From contig NC_079505.1 of the NCBI RefSeq assembly GCF_030052815.1, positions 25,870,843-25,934,842 on the forward strand: a stretch of 64,000 bases of DNA, written 5' to 3'. Below, one piece after another: positions 1-9,376 of the stretch. Made by a program: the position numbers and the translations under genes. This DNA is from Hevea brasiliensis (taxonomy: Eukaryota; Streptophyta; Magnoliopsida; Malpighiales; Euphorbiaceae). Position 1 is the first letter of the stretch. Each line of letters starts with the position of its first letter. Under the pieces are notes generated by a model. The model was not told where the DNA came from. It saw only the letters and a program-made list of their open reading frames with translations, and ran no database searches.

Positions 1-825
1 ACGATAATCGGCAGGAGCTGTCTTATTCTTTTTGTCTTCCGTCCTCCCCTCCTTTCCGGTCTTTTCAATGTGATCCTTTCCCGATCTCTCATACCGGGTT
101 CCTCTCTTCCAATCTCTCCTGACACGCTCAATTCCGATCTTTCATGCCGGTCTCCCTTCTACCGATCTTTACCACACCAGTCTTCCTTTTTATCGGGTTC
201 GGTCCAGTCAAAGCATTTATTTCCCTCAATTCTCGAGGCGTCTGCTTCGTTTTCTGCTTGCAATAAATGCTCAAATTTTCCTATATATATACCTTCAATT
301 GGGAAGCCCTACCTCATTTGACTTTCTCCTCTATTCTCCTCATTTTCCTTATTCTAGTTGCCCCAGCAACAATCCCGGACAAAATGACCGCTTTTAATCT
401 TTTTCCGGTTGTCCTCTTTGTTCCTTGCCTGAAAATTTACAATCCCGGTGATCGAAAAATCATGATGACCTTATCTGATGACAGTGAGAGAACTGGACTA
501 ATTAACCGATCTGGATCGAGGACCTCGATCGTGCCGATCTCGAATCGTTCACCCGATATAATCGGCGAACTGGTTTCGGGCGAGAAGACTGCTAATATTC
601 CCCTCAACACTGGTGACTGCTCTTTAGCGTTCATCTGGCTCCTTTCTACACTGGGTGTTCCGACAGCGGCTCGGTTTCGAGCTGTAACTTTGATGACAAC
701 CTCTCTTATTCTCATGAGAGTCATAGTCCCCCCAGCCGGTCTCCTGGTCAAACACATCTTTTGACTCAGCCACGAGACTCGGCTTTGACATAGGCCTTTT
801 AGATAGGATGTTCCACCGGTCTCTA

Positions 826-955
826 AAGATCGCTCTTATGATGTAATCAGACCTTTAATGTAATCCGATCTTTAGAGATCGCCCAAATGATGTAATTAGA
901 CCTTTAATGTAATCCGATCTCCAGAGATCGCCCAAATGATGTAATCAGATCTTTT
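826..955. repeat. 49-bp tandem repeat in the LTR of element A
   Basis: About 2.6 copies of a 49-bp unit built on gatcgcccaaatgatgtaat and cctttaatgtaatccgatct. The word gatgtaat recurs at 840, 889 and 938. The same block is in the other LTR at about 18836-18963, and a related single unit lies at about 29530-29560 in the LTR of element B. It sits about 270 bp upstream of the antisense TATA box, so it may be part of that promoter; this is inference. Confidence 0.75.
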
Positions 956-1200
956 CGGAAATAAAATTTATTTTGACAACTGTCGTTTCATTATTATTGC
1001 ATTGATTATTTTTCGATCTCTGAAGTATTTATTCGATCCGACTCTTAATTTGAATGACACTTATCCGATCCGTAATTCAAAACACCTTAATCAGCCGCTC
1101 TATAGTTAACCGACCTCTTTATGGAATCTCCGGAATATTCGTGAGACTTGTCAGAATAGCTGGCTAGTCCCGCTATCTGATGCATTACCTGGAACATCAT

Positions 1201-1230
1201 GAGCATTAAATGCTCGGACGAGTATAAATA
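1201..1230 (+). promoter_or_regulatory. Antisense LTR promoter: 15-bp palindrome plus TATA box (3' LTR of A)
   Basis: Palindrome GAGCATTAAATGCTC at 1201-1215 (7-bp arms, one central base) is followed by TATAAATA at 1223-1230. The first ATG of the antisense gene is at 1385, leaving a leader of about 125 nt. The same pair occurs in the other LTR of A (19208-19237) and, on the - strand, in the LTR of element B (29289-29260), although the surrounding DNA has diverged. Conservation of both parts and their spacing supports a real core promoter. Confidence 0.8.
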
Positions 1231-1384
1231 GGGGTGGGGTTAGCCAGTTGCTCCTTTATGTTATTTTCAGTCTCTCGCGAACAACTTCCAAATTCTCTCG
1301 TTTTCTCAAGTTCCTCCGACACCGATCAAGCTCTGGTAAGGGTTTGATCTTTCTTTTAGTTTAAATTCTCTGTTTCCTTTGAAA

Positions 1385-3242
1385 ATGAGCGGTGCCGAGG
1401 GTCAGAGAGTAGTAAGCCCCCCTTCCATTCAGTTCTCGTGGTCGTTCGATGAGGTAGAGGTGGTTGGACCAAGCGCGCGACCTTAACTTCCTAGGGTCTC
1501 CGTTCCAGCTCGGGGACAACCAGCACCATCACGGCATGTGCCTTCTTCGGGGAGGGAAAATCTTCCCATGGACGAGCTGCCATCAATCTTGCAAGAAACC
1601 GACCTACAGTCGTTCAGCCAGGAGTACAACATCCGGCCTGATTCGTATGAACTTATCCGGTGTCATGGCGACCTTCGAGCAGATCACTTCTTTGAGGGGA
1701 ACGATATGATCATGGTGTATGAAGAACAGTTAAAAGCCGGGCTGCGGTTCCCTCTTGACGACTTCTTTAAAGAAGTTTTAAAATATCACCAAGTGTGCAT
1801 CGCCCAAGTTCACCCGAACTCGTGGCGGATCTTAGTAGCCTTTCGAGGCCTATGCCGAGCTAAGGGGCTCCGACCTACAGCTAAGGTGTTCGCTAAACTG
1901 CACGGGTTAACTCGTCGAAAGGACGACGAGTATTGGTTCTTCCAGGCGAAACCCCATTGTGGGCTTTTTACCGACCTGCCTTCCTCGTTGAAGAATTGGA
2001 AGAACCGCTTCTTCATCTTGAGGAGTAAAATTCCGAACGGTTTTGAGGGCTTCCCTCGGAGCTGGCTGCATCAGGGTCCCTTGCTTGCGAAGCATATCAC
2101 CCTGAATAGGGAAGAGGGTGCAATGGTGATGGAGTTGAAGGAACAGGCGTCCAGAGAGAAGTTCTCTTGTTTGGATGCAGTGACGGCCGAGCTACACCAT
2201 TTGACTATGCAGCTAGTCACCGGTCAAGATCGCGGGCTTCAGCTCTCTGATCTCGGCATCGGTATTTTCCATATCTCAGATCTTTGGACCTTAGCGATCT
2301 CACTGACCTCTTCTTTGTGCAGGTATGGCAAGCGGCGAAGCCTCCAAGGAGAGCCGAAAGCGAAAGAGGGAGATCTCCCAGAAGGTACGGGAGATGAAGC
2401 GGGCTGAGGAGATGCAGACACCTAGTCATGAGCTCGGGGAGATTCAGGGAGGCTCGTCTCAACCTTCTGGACCGCCGATCATAGAAGTGGTTCGGTCTCC
2501 TCCTCATCAAGAAGAGCCACCTCCGCCCCCTCCAGTTGTTTCGAGTGCGGAAGGGGGTCCTTCCCAGCCTGCCCCAAGGACTCTCTCCCGCAGTGCCCAA
2601 GTGCTGATCCACTCATTGGAGAAGAATCGCACGGTTCGAGAGAACCCGGGTTTCGTTAAGGTCCTAGGGTCCTCTATCTGCCTTCGGGAAGATCGGGATA
2701 GGTGTCCCAGACACCGGATGACATCGACCGATCTATGAGCTCAACGTGGAGTGCTTGGTGAACCAAAGACATTGTTCGGGAGAAGGCTCACCGCTGGTAA
2801 GGAAGTCGAGAAAATGGGTCATGAGGTGACTTCTCTCCGATCCCAACTGTCTTTCGCTCAGAACTACATATCACAAATTGAGGGGCGAATGAAGTTCTAT
2901 GAGGATAAGTTGGCCGAACAGGCTCAAGTTCTAGCCGAGCGAGATCATGTTCTTGAAGAAGTGCAAGCGCTCCGAGCCGATGAAGCTGCTCAACTCGCCC
3001 ATCTTGCTGAGGAGCTCAAGGCGAAAGAAGAAGAAATGGTGACCGGAGTGGCCGGTGCTTACGTGAATGCTCACAGAGATCTCCTGGCCGAGCTCAAGAA
3101 GCGTTATCCCGAGGAGGACTTCTCCTGGATGGCCAACCTGGCTCCCGAGGACAAAGGTGAGGATAGCGAGGAGGAGGCTGAAGGTGAGAGAGAAAATGAA
3201 CAACATGTAGATCAGGATAGGGGATCACCCCCAGCCGAATGA
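1385..3242 (+). pseudogene. Antisense LTR-embedded gene, PF04195-like (putative gypsy type transposon) protein, copy in 3' LTR of A
   Basis: Start chosen at ATG 1385 (MSGAEGQRVVSPPS) because element B has a matching start (MSGTNGQRAASPPS). Exon 1 runs 1385-2261, a 61-nt intron is at 2262-2322, exon 2 runs 2323-3242. Exon 1 holds the domain around IMVYEEQLKAG, QVHPNSWRILVAFRGLC and GLFTDLPSSLKNWKNRFF, which resembles the Pfam family PF04195 found in large plant gypsy elements. Exon 2 is basic (KESRKRKRE), then proline-rich, then a coiled coil, then an acidic tail after KKRYPEEDFSWM. Lesions in this copy: an in-frame TAA about 33 codons in (the other LTR has GAA there), and small indels near 2700-2750 that shift frame locally. 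The function is unknown. Antisense ORFs are known in Tat elements such as Grande, but they are usually described between pol and the LTR; here the gene is inside the LTR. Confidence 0.8.
2262..2322 (+). other. Putative 61-nt intron of the antisense LTR gene
   Basis: Begins GTATTTTCC and ends TTTGTGCAG, with a branch-like CTGAC before a pyrimidine stretch. Removing it joins GLGIG-type codons in frame to ATGGCAAGCGGC, giving DLGIG-MASGEASKESRK across the junction. Element B has an intron of identical length at the homologous place, and its joined frame reads GIG-MVGVESAKESRK. Because 61 is not a multiple of 3, splicing is needed to connect the two frames. Confidence 0.75.
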
Positions 3243-3794
3243 CTTGCATAAATTTTGAAATGAAATGAAAGTTCCCCTTTTGTTCAATGATTGATTGCGA
3301 TCGAAAAGTTTCTAAATTGCGTAAGCACTTGATTGTTTGAACATATTAGAACGATAACTAAAAGTGATTATTAATCTAAGTATAAGAGATCGGAAAACAC
3401 AATATGCATGAGATCAGTTATGAAATGGGACTTAATTAAAATTAGAAATTTGGCTTTGAACACTTAAGATCGGGATCATCTTTAAACCGAGTCGAAACCT
3501 TTATCATTCTCAAATTTTTAAATGAGAGACCAGCCATAAGACTGGTGGTACGAAGGCCTAATGGTGGTTCAATCTTATTTGACAAGAAAGATCGGAAATA
3601 TAATTAAATGATCAGGGGACTCGAGAATTGGTTTGAGGGATCGGTGAGGCTTTAAATGACCTGGAGACTTGGTATTAATTAAATTCCTTTTGAGGGGAGA
3701 TCGGAAGTGTGGTCGGTTGGCAAAGGGGACTATGTTGGGGATCGGCTTCAAAGTTTATTAATTTTTGGGGATCGGCCAAAATATGGTGTCGACA

Positions 3795-3807
3795 GCTGCC
3801 CCTCTTT
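3795..3807 (-). promoter_or_regulatory. Polypurine tract of element A
   Basis: On the - strand AAAGAGGGGCAGC lies immediately before the LTR start TGTCGACACC. This is the expected site for plus-strand priming in reverse transcription. Element B has AAGAGTGGCAGT directly before its LTR start TGTAGACACC, which confirms the LTR edge. Confidence 0.85.
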
Positions 3808-3919
3808 ACATAATTTCTATTGAAGGGAAAAATTTTCCTGTGTAGGAATTATGTAAAGATTCAGACCCATATTTTGGACGATTTAAATTTTGAAATTTGA
3901 AATTAAAGTCCAGAGGCTA

Positions 3920-4760
3920 AAACCCACTTGGGTCGAAACCTTGAGGTTGGTCACAGGAAATTAAAATACTAGAAAATTAAAATCAACTTAGATCAAGGAA
4001 CCAGAGGTTGATTGCAGAAAATTTAAATACAGGAAAAATTAAAATCAACTTAGATCAAGGAACCAGAGGTTGATAACAGGAAATTTAAATGCAGGAAAAT
4101 TAAAATCAACTTAGATCAAGGAACCAGAGGTTGATAACAGGAAATTTAAATGCAGGAAAATCAAAATCAACTTAGATCAAGGAACCAGAGGTTGATAGCA
4201 GGAAATTTGAATGCAGGAAAATTAAAATCAACTTAGATCAAGGAACCAGAGGTTGATAGCAGGAAATTTAAATGCAGGAAATTAAAATCAACTTAGATCA
4301 AGGAACCAGAGGTTGATAGCAGGAAATTTAAATGCAGGAAATTAAAATCAACTTAGATCAAGGAACCAGAGGTTGATAACAGGAAATTTAAATGCAGGAA
4401 ATTAAAATCAACTTAGATCAAGGAACCAGAGGTTGATAACAGGAAATTTAAATGCAGGAAATTAAAATCAACTTAGATTAAGGAACCAGAGGTTGATAAC
4501 AGGAAATTTAAAAGCAGGAAATTAAAATCAACTTAGATCAAGGAACCAGAGGTTGATAACAGGAAATTTAAAAGTAGGAAATTAAAGTCAACTTAGATCA
4601 AGGAACCAGAGGTTGATAACAGGAAATTTAAAAGCAGGAAATTAAAGTCAACTTAGATCAAGGAACCAGAGATTGATAACAGGAAATTTAAATGCAGGAA
4701 ATTAAAATCAACTTAGATCAAGGAACCAGAGGTTGATAACAGGAAATTTAAATGCACTTA
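3920..4760. repeat. 60/61-bp tandem repeat array in the 3' UTR of element A
   Basis: About 14 copies of a unit containing gatcaaggaaccagaggttg and aaattaaaatcaactta. From about 4261 to 4740 the unit is exactly 60 bp; the copies from about 3960 to 4260 are 61 bp, with one extra A. The leftmost copy, next to the LTR, is the most degenerate. A homologous array with a different consensus sits at the same place in element B (25780-26460). Sub-repeats between integrase and the 3' LTR are typical of Ogre elements. Confidence 0.95.
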
Positions 4761-5544
4761 CAAAGCAAGCCTAATCCGGACACAAGAAGTTCTTTCCCAA
4801 TGAAGTGTACTTAACAGGATCCCGAGGGCCAATGATTAATGGAGGACGAGTTACAAGACTTGACCTACGACTTCATTTCTTCGGATGCCCCTTTCTTCTT
4901 GACTTTCTTCTTACTTTTCAAAAGCGCTCATGGTTTTCACTTTCCGTCCATCTGACTAGAAACGCCCTTCCAGGTTTTCACCTCTAGTTTTTTTTTTTTT
5001 TTGGCCATTCCCTGCAAATCTCATAGTAAAGTACGTGAGGTTATCAATTTAAAATCTAAATCTTATAGCAAAATTTTAAATGATTAATAGCGCATAAAAG
5101 ATTAAAAAAAAGACAATGTTAAAGAAGGAAAGATAGAAGCAAAGAGATAGGAAAATATGACTTTATTATGGTTTTAGGAAACAAAGGTACAGTGTCAAAG
5201 GAGAAGGGTACAAGGACAGATCTCACATATTCCTTGTAGTTAGCTTTGAAGTCTTTTAACTGCCATTATTTCAAGTACTTTAAAGCCTCATGCCACGATG
5301 GTTTATTTCCATCCTCGGTTTCATGCCCCGTTCCTTATTTCTCCCTTTTGGTTCTTGGGATGCCCTTTCGGGTTTTCACCCCTAGACTTTTTTCCTTTTT
5401 TTTTTTTTTTTTTTTTGAGGACGCCCTTTCGGGTTTTCATCCTTCACTCATTTTACAGAAAGCGCCCTTCGAGGGTTTTCGCCTTCTTTCCCACATTTTG
5501 CTAGGAGCGCCCTTTCAGGTTTTCACCCCTACTTTTTTTTTTTT
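4761..5544 (-). repeat. Non-coding 3' UTR of A with dispersed GAAAACCCGAAAGGGC-type repeats
   Basis: Follows the integrase stop on the - strand. It holds at least five copies of a short motif readable on the - strand as GAAAACCCGAAAGGGC plus variants (near 4960-4985, 5358-5385, 5420-5440, 5463-5485 and 5505-5530), separated by long poly-T runs on the + strand. The same motif field is in element B at 24765-25530. I see no coding potential; the short open frames here are repeat-driven. Confidence 0.7.
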
Positions 5545-6635
5545 TTAGGCATAGTATCTCTTGACGATGTCAGCATTCACAGGTCTTGGAAATTCTTCAC
5601 CGTCCATGTGGGTCAAGATCAAGGCCCCACCAAAAAATGGCATTTTAACCACATAGGGTCCCTCATAGGTTGGTGACCATTTGCCCCGGGGATTGTTTTG
5701 AGTTGGCAGCACTTTCTTCAGAACTAGGTCCCCAGGTTGAAATTCGCGTAGGCGAACACCTTTGTTAAATGCCCTGGTCATTCTTCTTTGGTACAGCTGC
5801 CCGTGACATGCCACCGCTAGCCTCTTCTCATCTAGCAAATTTAATTGGTCCAACCTTGACTGGATCCATTCTGACTCATCAATCCCCGATTCTTTTAGAA
5901 TTCTTAGAGAAGGAATTTCTACCTCAATGGGTAATATAGCTTCTATCCCATAAACCAGTGAGTATGGAGTTGCCCCAGTTGATGTCCTTACCGAAGTCTG
6001 GTACGCATGAAGAGCGTAGGGAAGCATATCATGCCAATCCTTATACGTGACTGTCATTTCCGGATTATTCTCTTGAGATTTTTGTATGCGGCTTCTACTG
6101 CTCCATTCATCTGGGGACGGTATGGCGAGGAATTGAGATGTCGGATTTTGTATTGATCACATAACTTCTGAATCTTTGGACCATTCAAGTTCTTGGCGTT
6201 GTCAGTGACGATTTCATTGGGGAGACCGTGCCGGCAGATAATATAATTTCTGAAGAATTTGAGAAATGTGTTCTGAGTAATGTGAGCATATGATGTTGCT
6301 TCGACCCATTTAGAAAAATAATTGATGGCCACCAGGATAAATCTATGTCCATTAGATGCCTTAGGGTTGATGGGACCAATCACATCGATGCCCCACATTG
6401 CAAAAGGTTATGGTGAGACGAGGTTGAACAATTTGTGAAGGGGCACATTAATCGGATCTGCATAGATCTGACACTTATGGCATTTTCGAAAATACTCGAT
6501 GCAATCCTTTTCCATCGTAGTCCAAAAATATCCCCGTCGCATGATTTGCTTAGCCATCATATGCCCATTGGCATGGGTTGCACAGTTTCCCTCGTGAGTC
6601 TCGAAAAGGATTTTCTTCGCCTCTTTTGCATCCAC
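5545..6635 (-). pseudogene. Element A integrase (broken)
   Basis: C-terminal end of the polyprotein; integrase would insert the DNA copy into the genome. The zinc-binding H2C2 region lies at 6635-6408 (HEGNCATHANGH ... CHKCQIY). The catalytic core at 6398-6054 keeps D in GIDVIGP, D in VTDNAKNL and E in NGAVEAAYK, the DDE triad. The C-terminal domain at 6057-5545 includes the family-typical GDLVLKKVLP and ends VKRYYA followed by TAA in a poly-A run. The three pieces are separated by a stop and a frameshift (at about 6400 and 6055), so no full protein is made. It directly follows RNase H and precedes the repeat-rich UTR. Confidence 0.9.
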
Positions 6636-7693
6636 ACATCTCGCACTGAATTCTGACTCCTTTTGTATAAGGTTTCCCCACTGGGGAAGTATCCCAATGC
6701 TAATCTCCGAATCATCCTCTTTTCGTTTTTGCTCGCCCTTGGAGGGAATTCTCTGGCTCTGATATAGAGCAAGATGTCATGGTACCAAGGTTTACCATCA
6801 GGTTCTTTTTCGATCATGAAGCAGTAAGCCGGCTCACTTCTTGCTTTAATCTTTAATACCTGAGTCGTTTGTCCTTCTTCCATTTGAGCCATAACAGCCA
6901 GGGTGGCTAAGGCATCTGCAAATTGATTTTTGTCTCGACTAAGGTGAGTGAAAGAGATTTCTTCGAATTTCTTAATCAGCTCCAGTAAGTACTTCTGATA
7001 TGGGATTAGCTTCGGATCCTTAGTTTGCCATTCTCCCTTGACTTGATAAATGATCAGAGCTGAGTCTCCATACACCTCCAACTTTCTGATTTTCATTTCG
7101 ATAGCAGCTTGTAGACCCATTACACAAGCTTCATATTCTGCGACGTTGTTGGTGCAGTCAAATCTCAACTTGATAGCTATCGGAAAGTGTTTCCCATCCG
7201 GAGATACCAATACGGCTCCGATTCTATTACCGGACAAATTGACAGCTCCGTCGAAATACATTTCCCATACATCAGCTGACTCTTCTTCTCCGCAGTCTAC
7301 TTCGTTAATATGCTCATCAGGGAACTCAAAATCCAGAGCTTCATAATCCTGGATAGGGTTTTCTGCTAAGAGATCAGCGATCACGCTACCTTTCACCGCT
7401 TTCCGGGTCATATAGACAATGTCATATTGGGAGAGAATGACCTGCCACTTGGCTATCCTTCCTGGCATGAATGGGCTTTCGAATACATACTTGATAGGAT
7501 CCATTCTGGAAATGAGCCATGTCTTGTGATTCAACATGTAGTGCTTGAGGCGATTCGCTGTCCAAGCTAGTGCACAGTAAGTTTTCTCTAGGAAAGAGTA
7601 TCTTGACTCACAATCATTGAACTTTTTGCTCAGGTAATAAATAGCTCTTTCCTTCCGACTGGTATCATCATGTTGCCCCAAAACACATCCCAT
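6557..7693 (-). pseudogene. Element A RNase H plus second (archaeal-type) RNase H, 378-codon open frame
   Basis: First RNase H segment at the start (GCVLGQHDDTSRKERAIYYLSKKF, here seen as the usual connection plus RNase H pattern). A second RNase H domain follows from about residue 140: MYFDGAVN, EYEACVMGLQAA, GDSALIIYQVKGEW and FADALATLA supply the D-E-D-D residues. A second, archaeal-type RNase H is a known marker of the Tat lineage. The frame is open for 378 codons and runs into the integrase zinc finger. It is cut off from reverse transcriptase by a stop at about 7700, where element B has CAG in the same context. Confidence 0.9.
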
Positions 7694-7702
7694 TGAGTTT
7701 TG

Positions 7703-8872
7703 TTAGACTGCCATATACAGAATCAGAGGCCTTTCAGCCACTGGTGGAACCAAAACTGGTGGGTTTGACAGGTACTGCTTGATTTTCTCAAAAGTCTCTT
7801 GACAAATTAAATCCCATTGAGTAGTGTTGTTCTTTTGGAGTAGTCTAAAAATAGGCTCAGCTTTGGCGGTGAGATTGGAGATAAACCTTGATATGTAGTT
7901 CAACTTCCCCAAGAAACTGCGTACTTCCCTTTCTGTTTTTGGGGATGGCATCTCTTGAATGGCTCGGACTTTATCTGGATCAACTTCTATTCCCTTCTCG
8001 CTCACTATGAATCCCAACAATTTCCCAGATCTAGCTCCGAATATGCACTTGGCAGGGTTCAGTTTCAGCTGATATTTCCTGAGTCTCTCGAATACTTTCC
8101 TCATCACCTGCACATGACTCTCTTCTCCCCTAGATTTGATGATCATATCATCCACGTATACCTCCACTTCTTTATGCATCATATCGTGGAATAATGTGAC
8201 CATGGCGTGTTGGTAGGTTGCTCCAGCATTCTTTAACCCGAAAGGCATGACCCGATAGCAAAATATTCCCAATTGAGTGATAAAGGCAGTTTTCTCCTTG
8301 TCTCCCACATCCATTGGGATTTAATTGTACCCTGATGCCCCATCGATGCACGAACACTGGCCCAATCCTGCTGCGTTGTCTGCTAACACATCAATGTGAG
8401 GGAGAGGGAAATCATCTTTCAAGCATGCTTTTATTAAGATCCCTGTAGTCAACACATACCCTAACTCTCCCGTCCTTCTTCATTACCGGGACAACGTTAG
8501 CTATCCATTGGGGATATTTGACTACTTCAGTGAACCCAAAGATCATATCGCTTTCTTGACCTCATCCCTAACTTTGAGCAGTGTGTCAGGATTCATTCTT
8601 CTTAGCTTCTGCTTTACCGGGAATGTCCCCGGAATTAGGGGAATTTTATGCGTCACTATTTGGGGGTCCAAACCAACCATATCGTCATAGCTCCATGAAA
8701 ATACGTCTAGGAATTCCCTGAGCAAACTGATCATATCTCCCAATTCTTCACTTTCCACCACCTTAAGTTCCCTTTTTACTTCTTCGGTGCCTAAGTTTAT
8801 GGTGCGCGTTTTGTTTCCACAAGGCACAAGGGAAGGTTCATCCCTTTCATCCCTTTCTTCTGTGAGCTCCAA
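7703..8872 (-). pseudogene. Element A reverse transcriptase (broken)
   Basis: N-terminal part 8872-8543 contains DVFSWSYDDMVGLDP and HKIPLIPG, the typical lead-in to plant gypsy reverse transcriptase. Then come WIANVVPVMKKDGRVRVCVD, CSCIDGASGYN, MPFGLKNAGATYQ and the catalytic YVDD, which is intact (VEVYVDDMIIKS). Lesions seen: the frame changes near 8540, a frameshift near 8430 just before FPLPHIDVL, and a stop directly after GASGYN. Lineage motifs match element B closely. This copy cannot make an active enzyme. Confidence 0.9.
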
Positions 8873-8972
8873 CTCAGAATCACTTGAAGTAATTGCAGTT
8901 ATGGGGATTTCAAAATTAACTAGAGGAATTTCTGAGTCTATTGAATTATTAGGTGTTAATTGATGAATGTTC

Positions 8973-9154
8973 CTGAATGAACGAAAATAGAATATATTAT
9001 AAGGATGGAATTCAAATGGAAAGAAAAAGAGAATCGGAAATAAATGCGCTATTAATTCATTAAGATTTACAACATAAGAAAAGGGTCCATTTACAATGTT
9101 ACACTTGCCACCATGGACAAAATGATCAAGTGTAGATAACCAAAGGTACTTTAC
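8973..9154 (-). other. Putative 182-nt intron between protease and reverse transcriptase of element A
   Basis: On the - strand it begins GTAAAGTACC and ends TTCGTTCATTCAG, is AT-rich and has no coding potential. Joining the flanks gives a continuous frame (IPVLNFE then NIHQLTPNNS ... ITSSDSELELTEER) that enters the reverse transcriptase frame at 8872. Ogre elements are known to carry an intron between the gag-protease and reverse-transcriptase parts, which fits the location. The splice sites are my choice from consensus and frame. Confidence 0.65.
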
Positions 9155-9376
9155 TCGAAATTAAGTACAGGGATGTCCTCTGTCCCAGCTTGTCCAGCTT
9201 CTTGCCCTCACTATTGGCGAGACCAGAGCCTCATACAAGGAATCCAAGTGGATGACGTCAATAGATGGTTCATCGGGTGATTCTTCGACCTCTGCCGGAT
9301 TTTCGATGACCAGTTTAGTGAAGACCTCTGTGATTCTCGGGACCACTTTCATTCTCCCGATTTTCTGGTCAAATCT
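9155..9376 (-). pseudogene. Linker between protease and intron in element A (broken)
   Basis: Open pieces read RITEVFTKLVIENPAEVEES and, in another frame, GQAGTEDIPVLNFE just before the putative splice donor. A frameshift near 9215 and one near 9370 interrupt it. No domain is recognisable; it is probably the acidic spacer that joins Gag-Pro to the polymerase after splicing. Confidence 0.5.

Larger units (their letters stand above)
1..3794 (-). repeat. 3' LTR of element A (partial, left end outside window)
   Basis: Contains the first 3.79 kb of the LTR in sense orientation (the U3 part). It begins on the - strand with TGTCGACACCATATTTTGG at 3794 and abuts a polypurine tract. It aligns along its whole length with 18019-21765. 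In the first 170 aligned bases I count about five substitutions, roughly 3 percent, from a hand comparison of a small sample. It carries the antisense gene on the + strand, a 49-bp repeat and many GATCGG/CCGATC hexamers. Confidence 0.9.

Noticed and set aside
2217..2612. 131-codon - strand frame rich in Arg and Leu
   Set aside because: Shadow of the antisense LTR gene, reading the complement of its proline-rich and basic segments.
1..3794. The repeated blocks 1-3794 and 18019-21765 as a segmental duplication or tandem elements
   Set aside because: The homology ends exactly at TGTCGACA next to a polypurine tract on one side and at an insertion junction on the other, so they are the two LTRs of A.
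3920..4760. CRISPR-like array
   Set aside because: Units are contiguous with no unique spacers, and the context is a plant retrotransposon UTR.
5395..5416. Poly-T runs as integrated poly-A tails of non-LTR elements
   Set aside because: They recur in the same order in the UTR of B on the sense strand next to the GAAAACCC motif, so they belong to the element.
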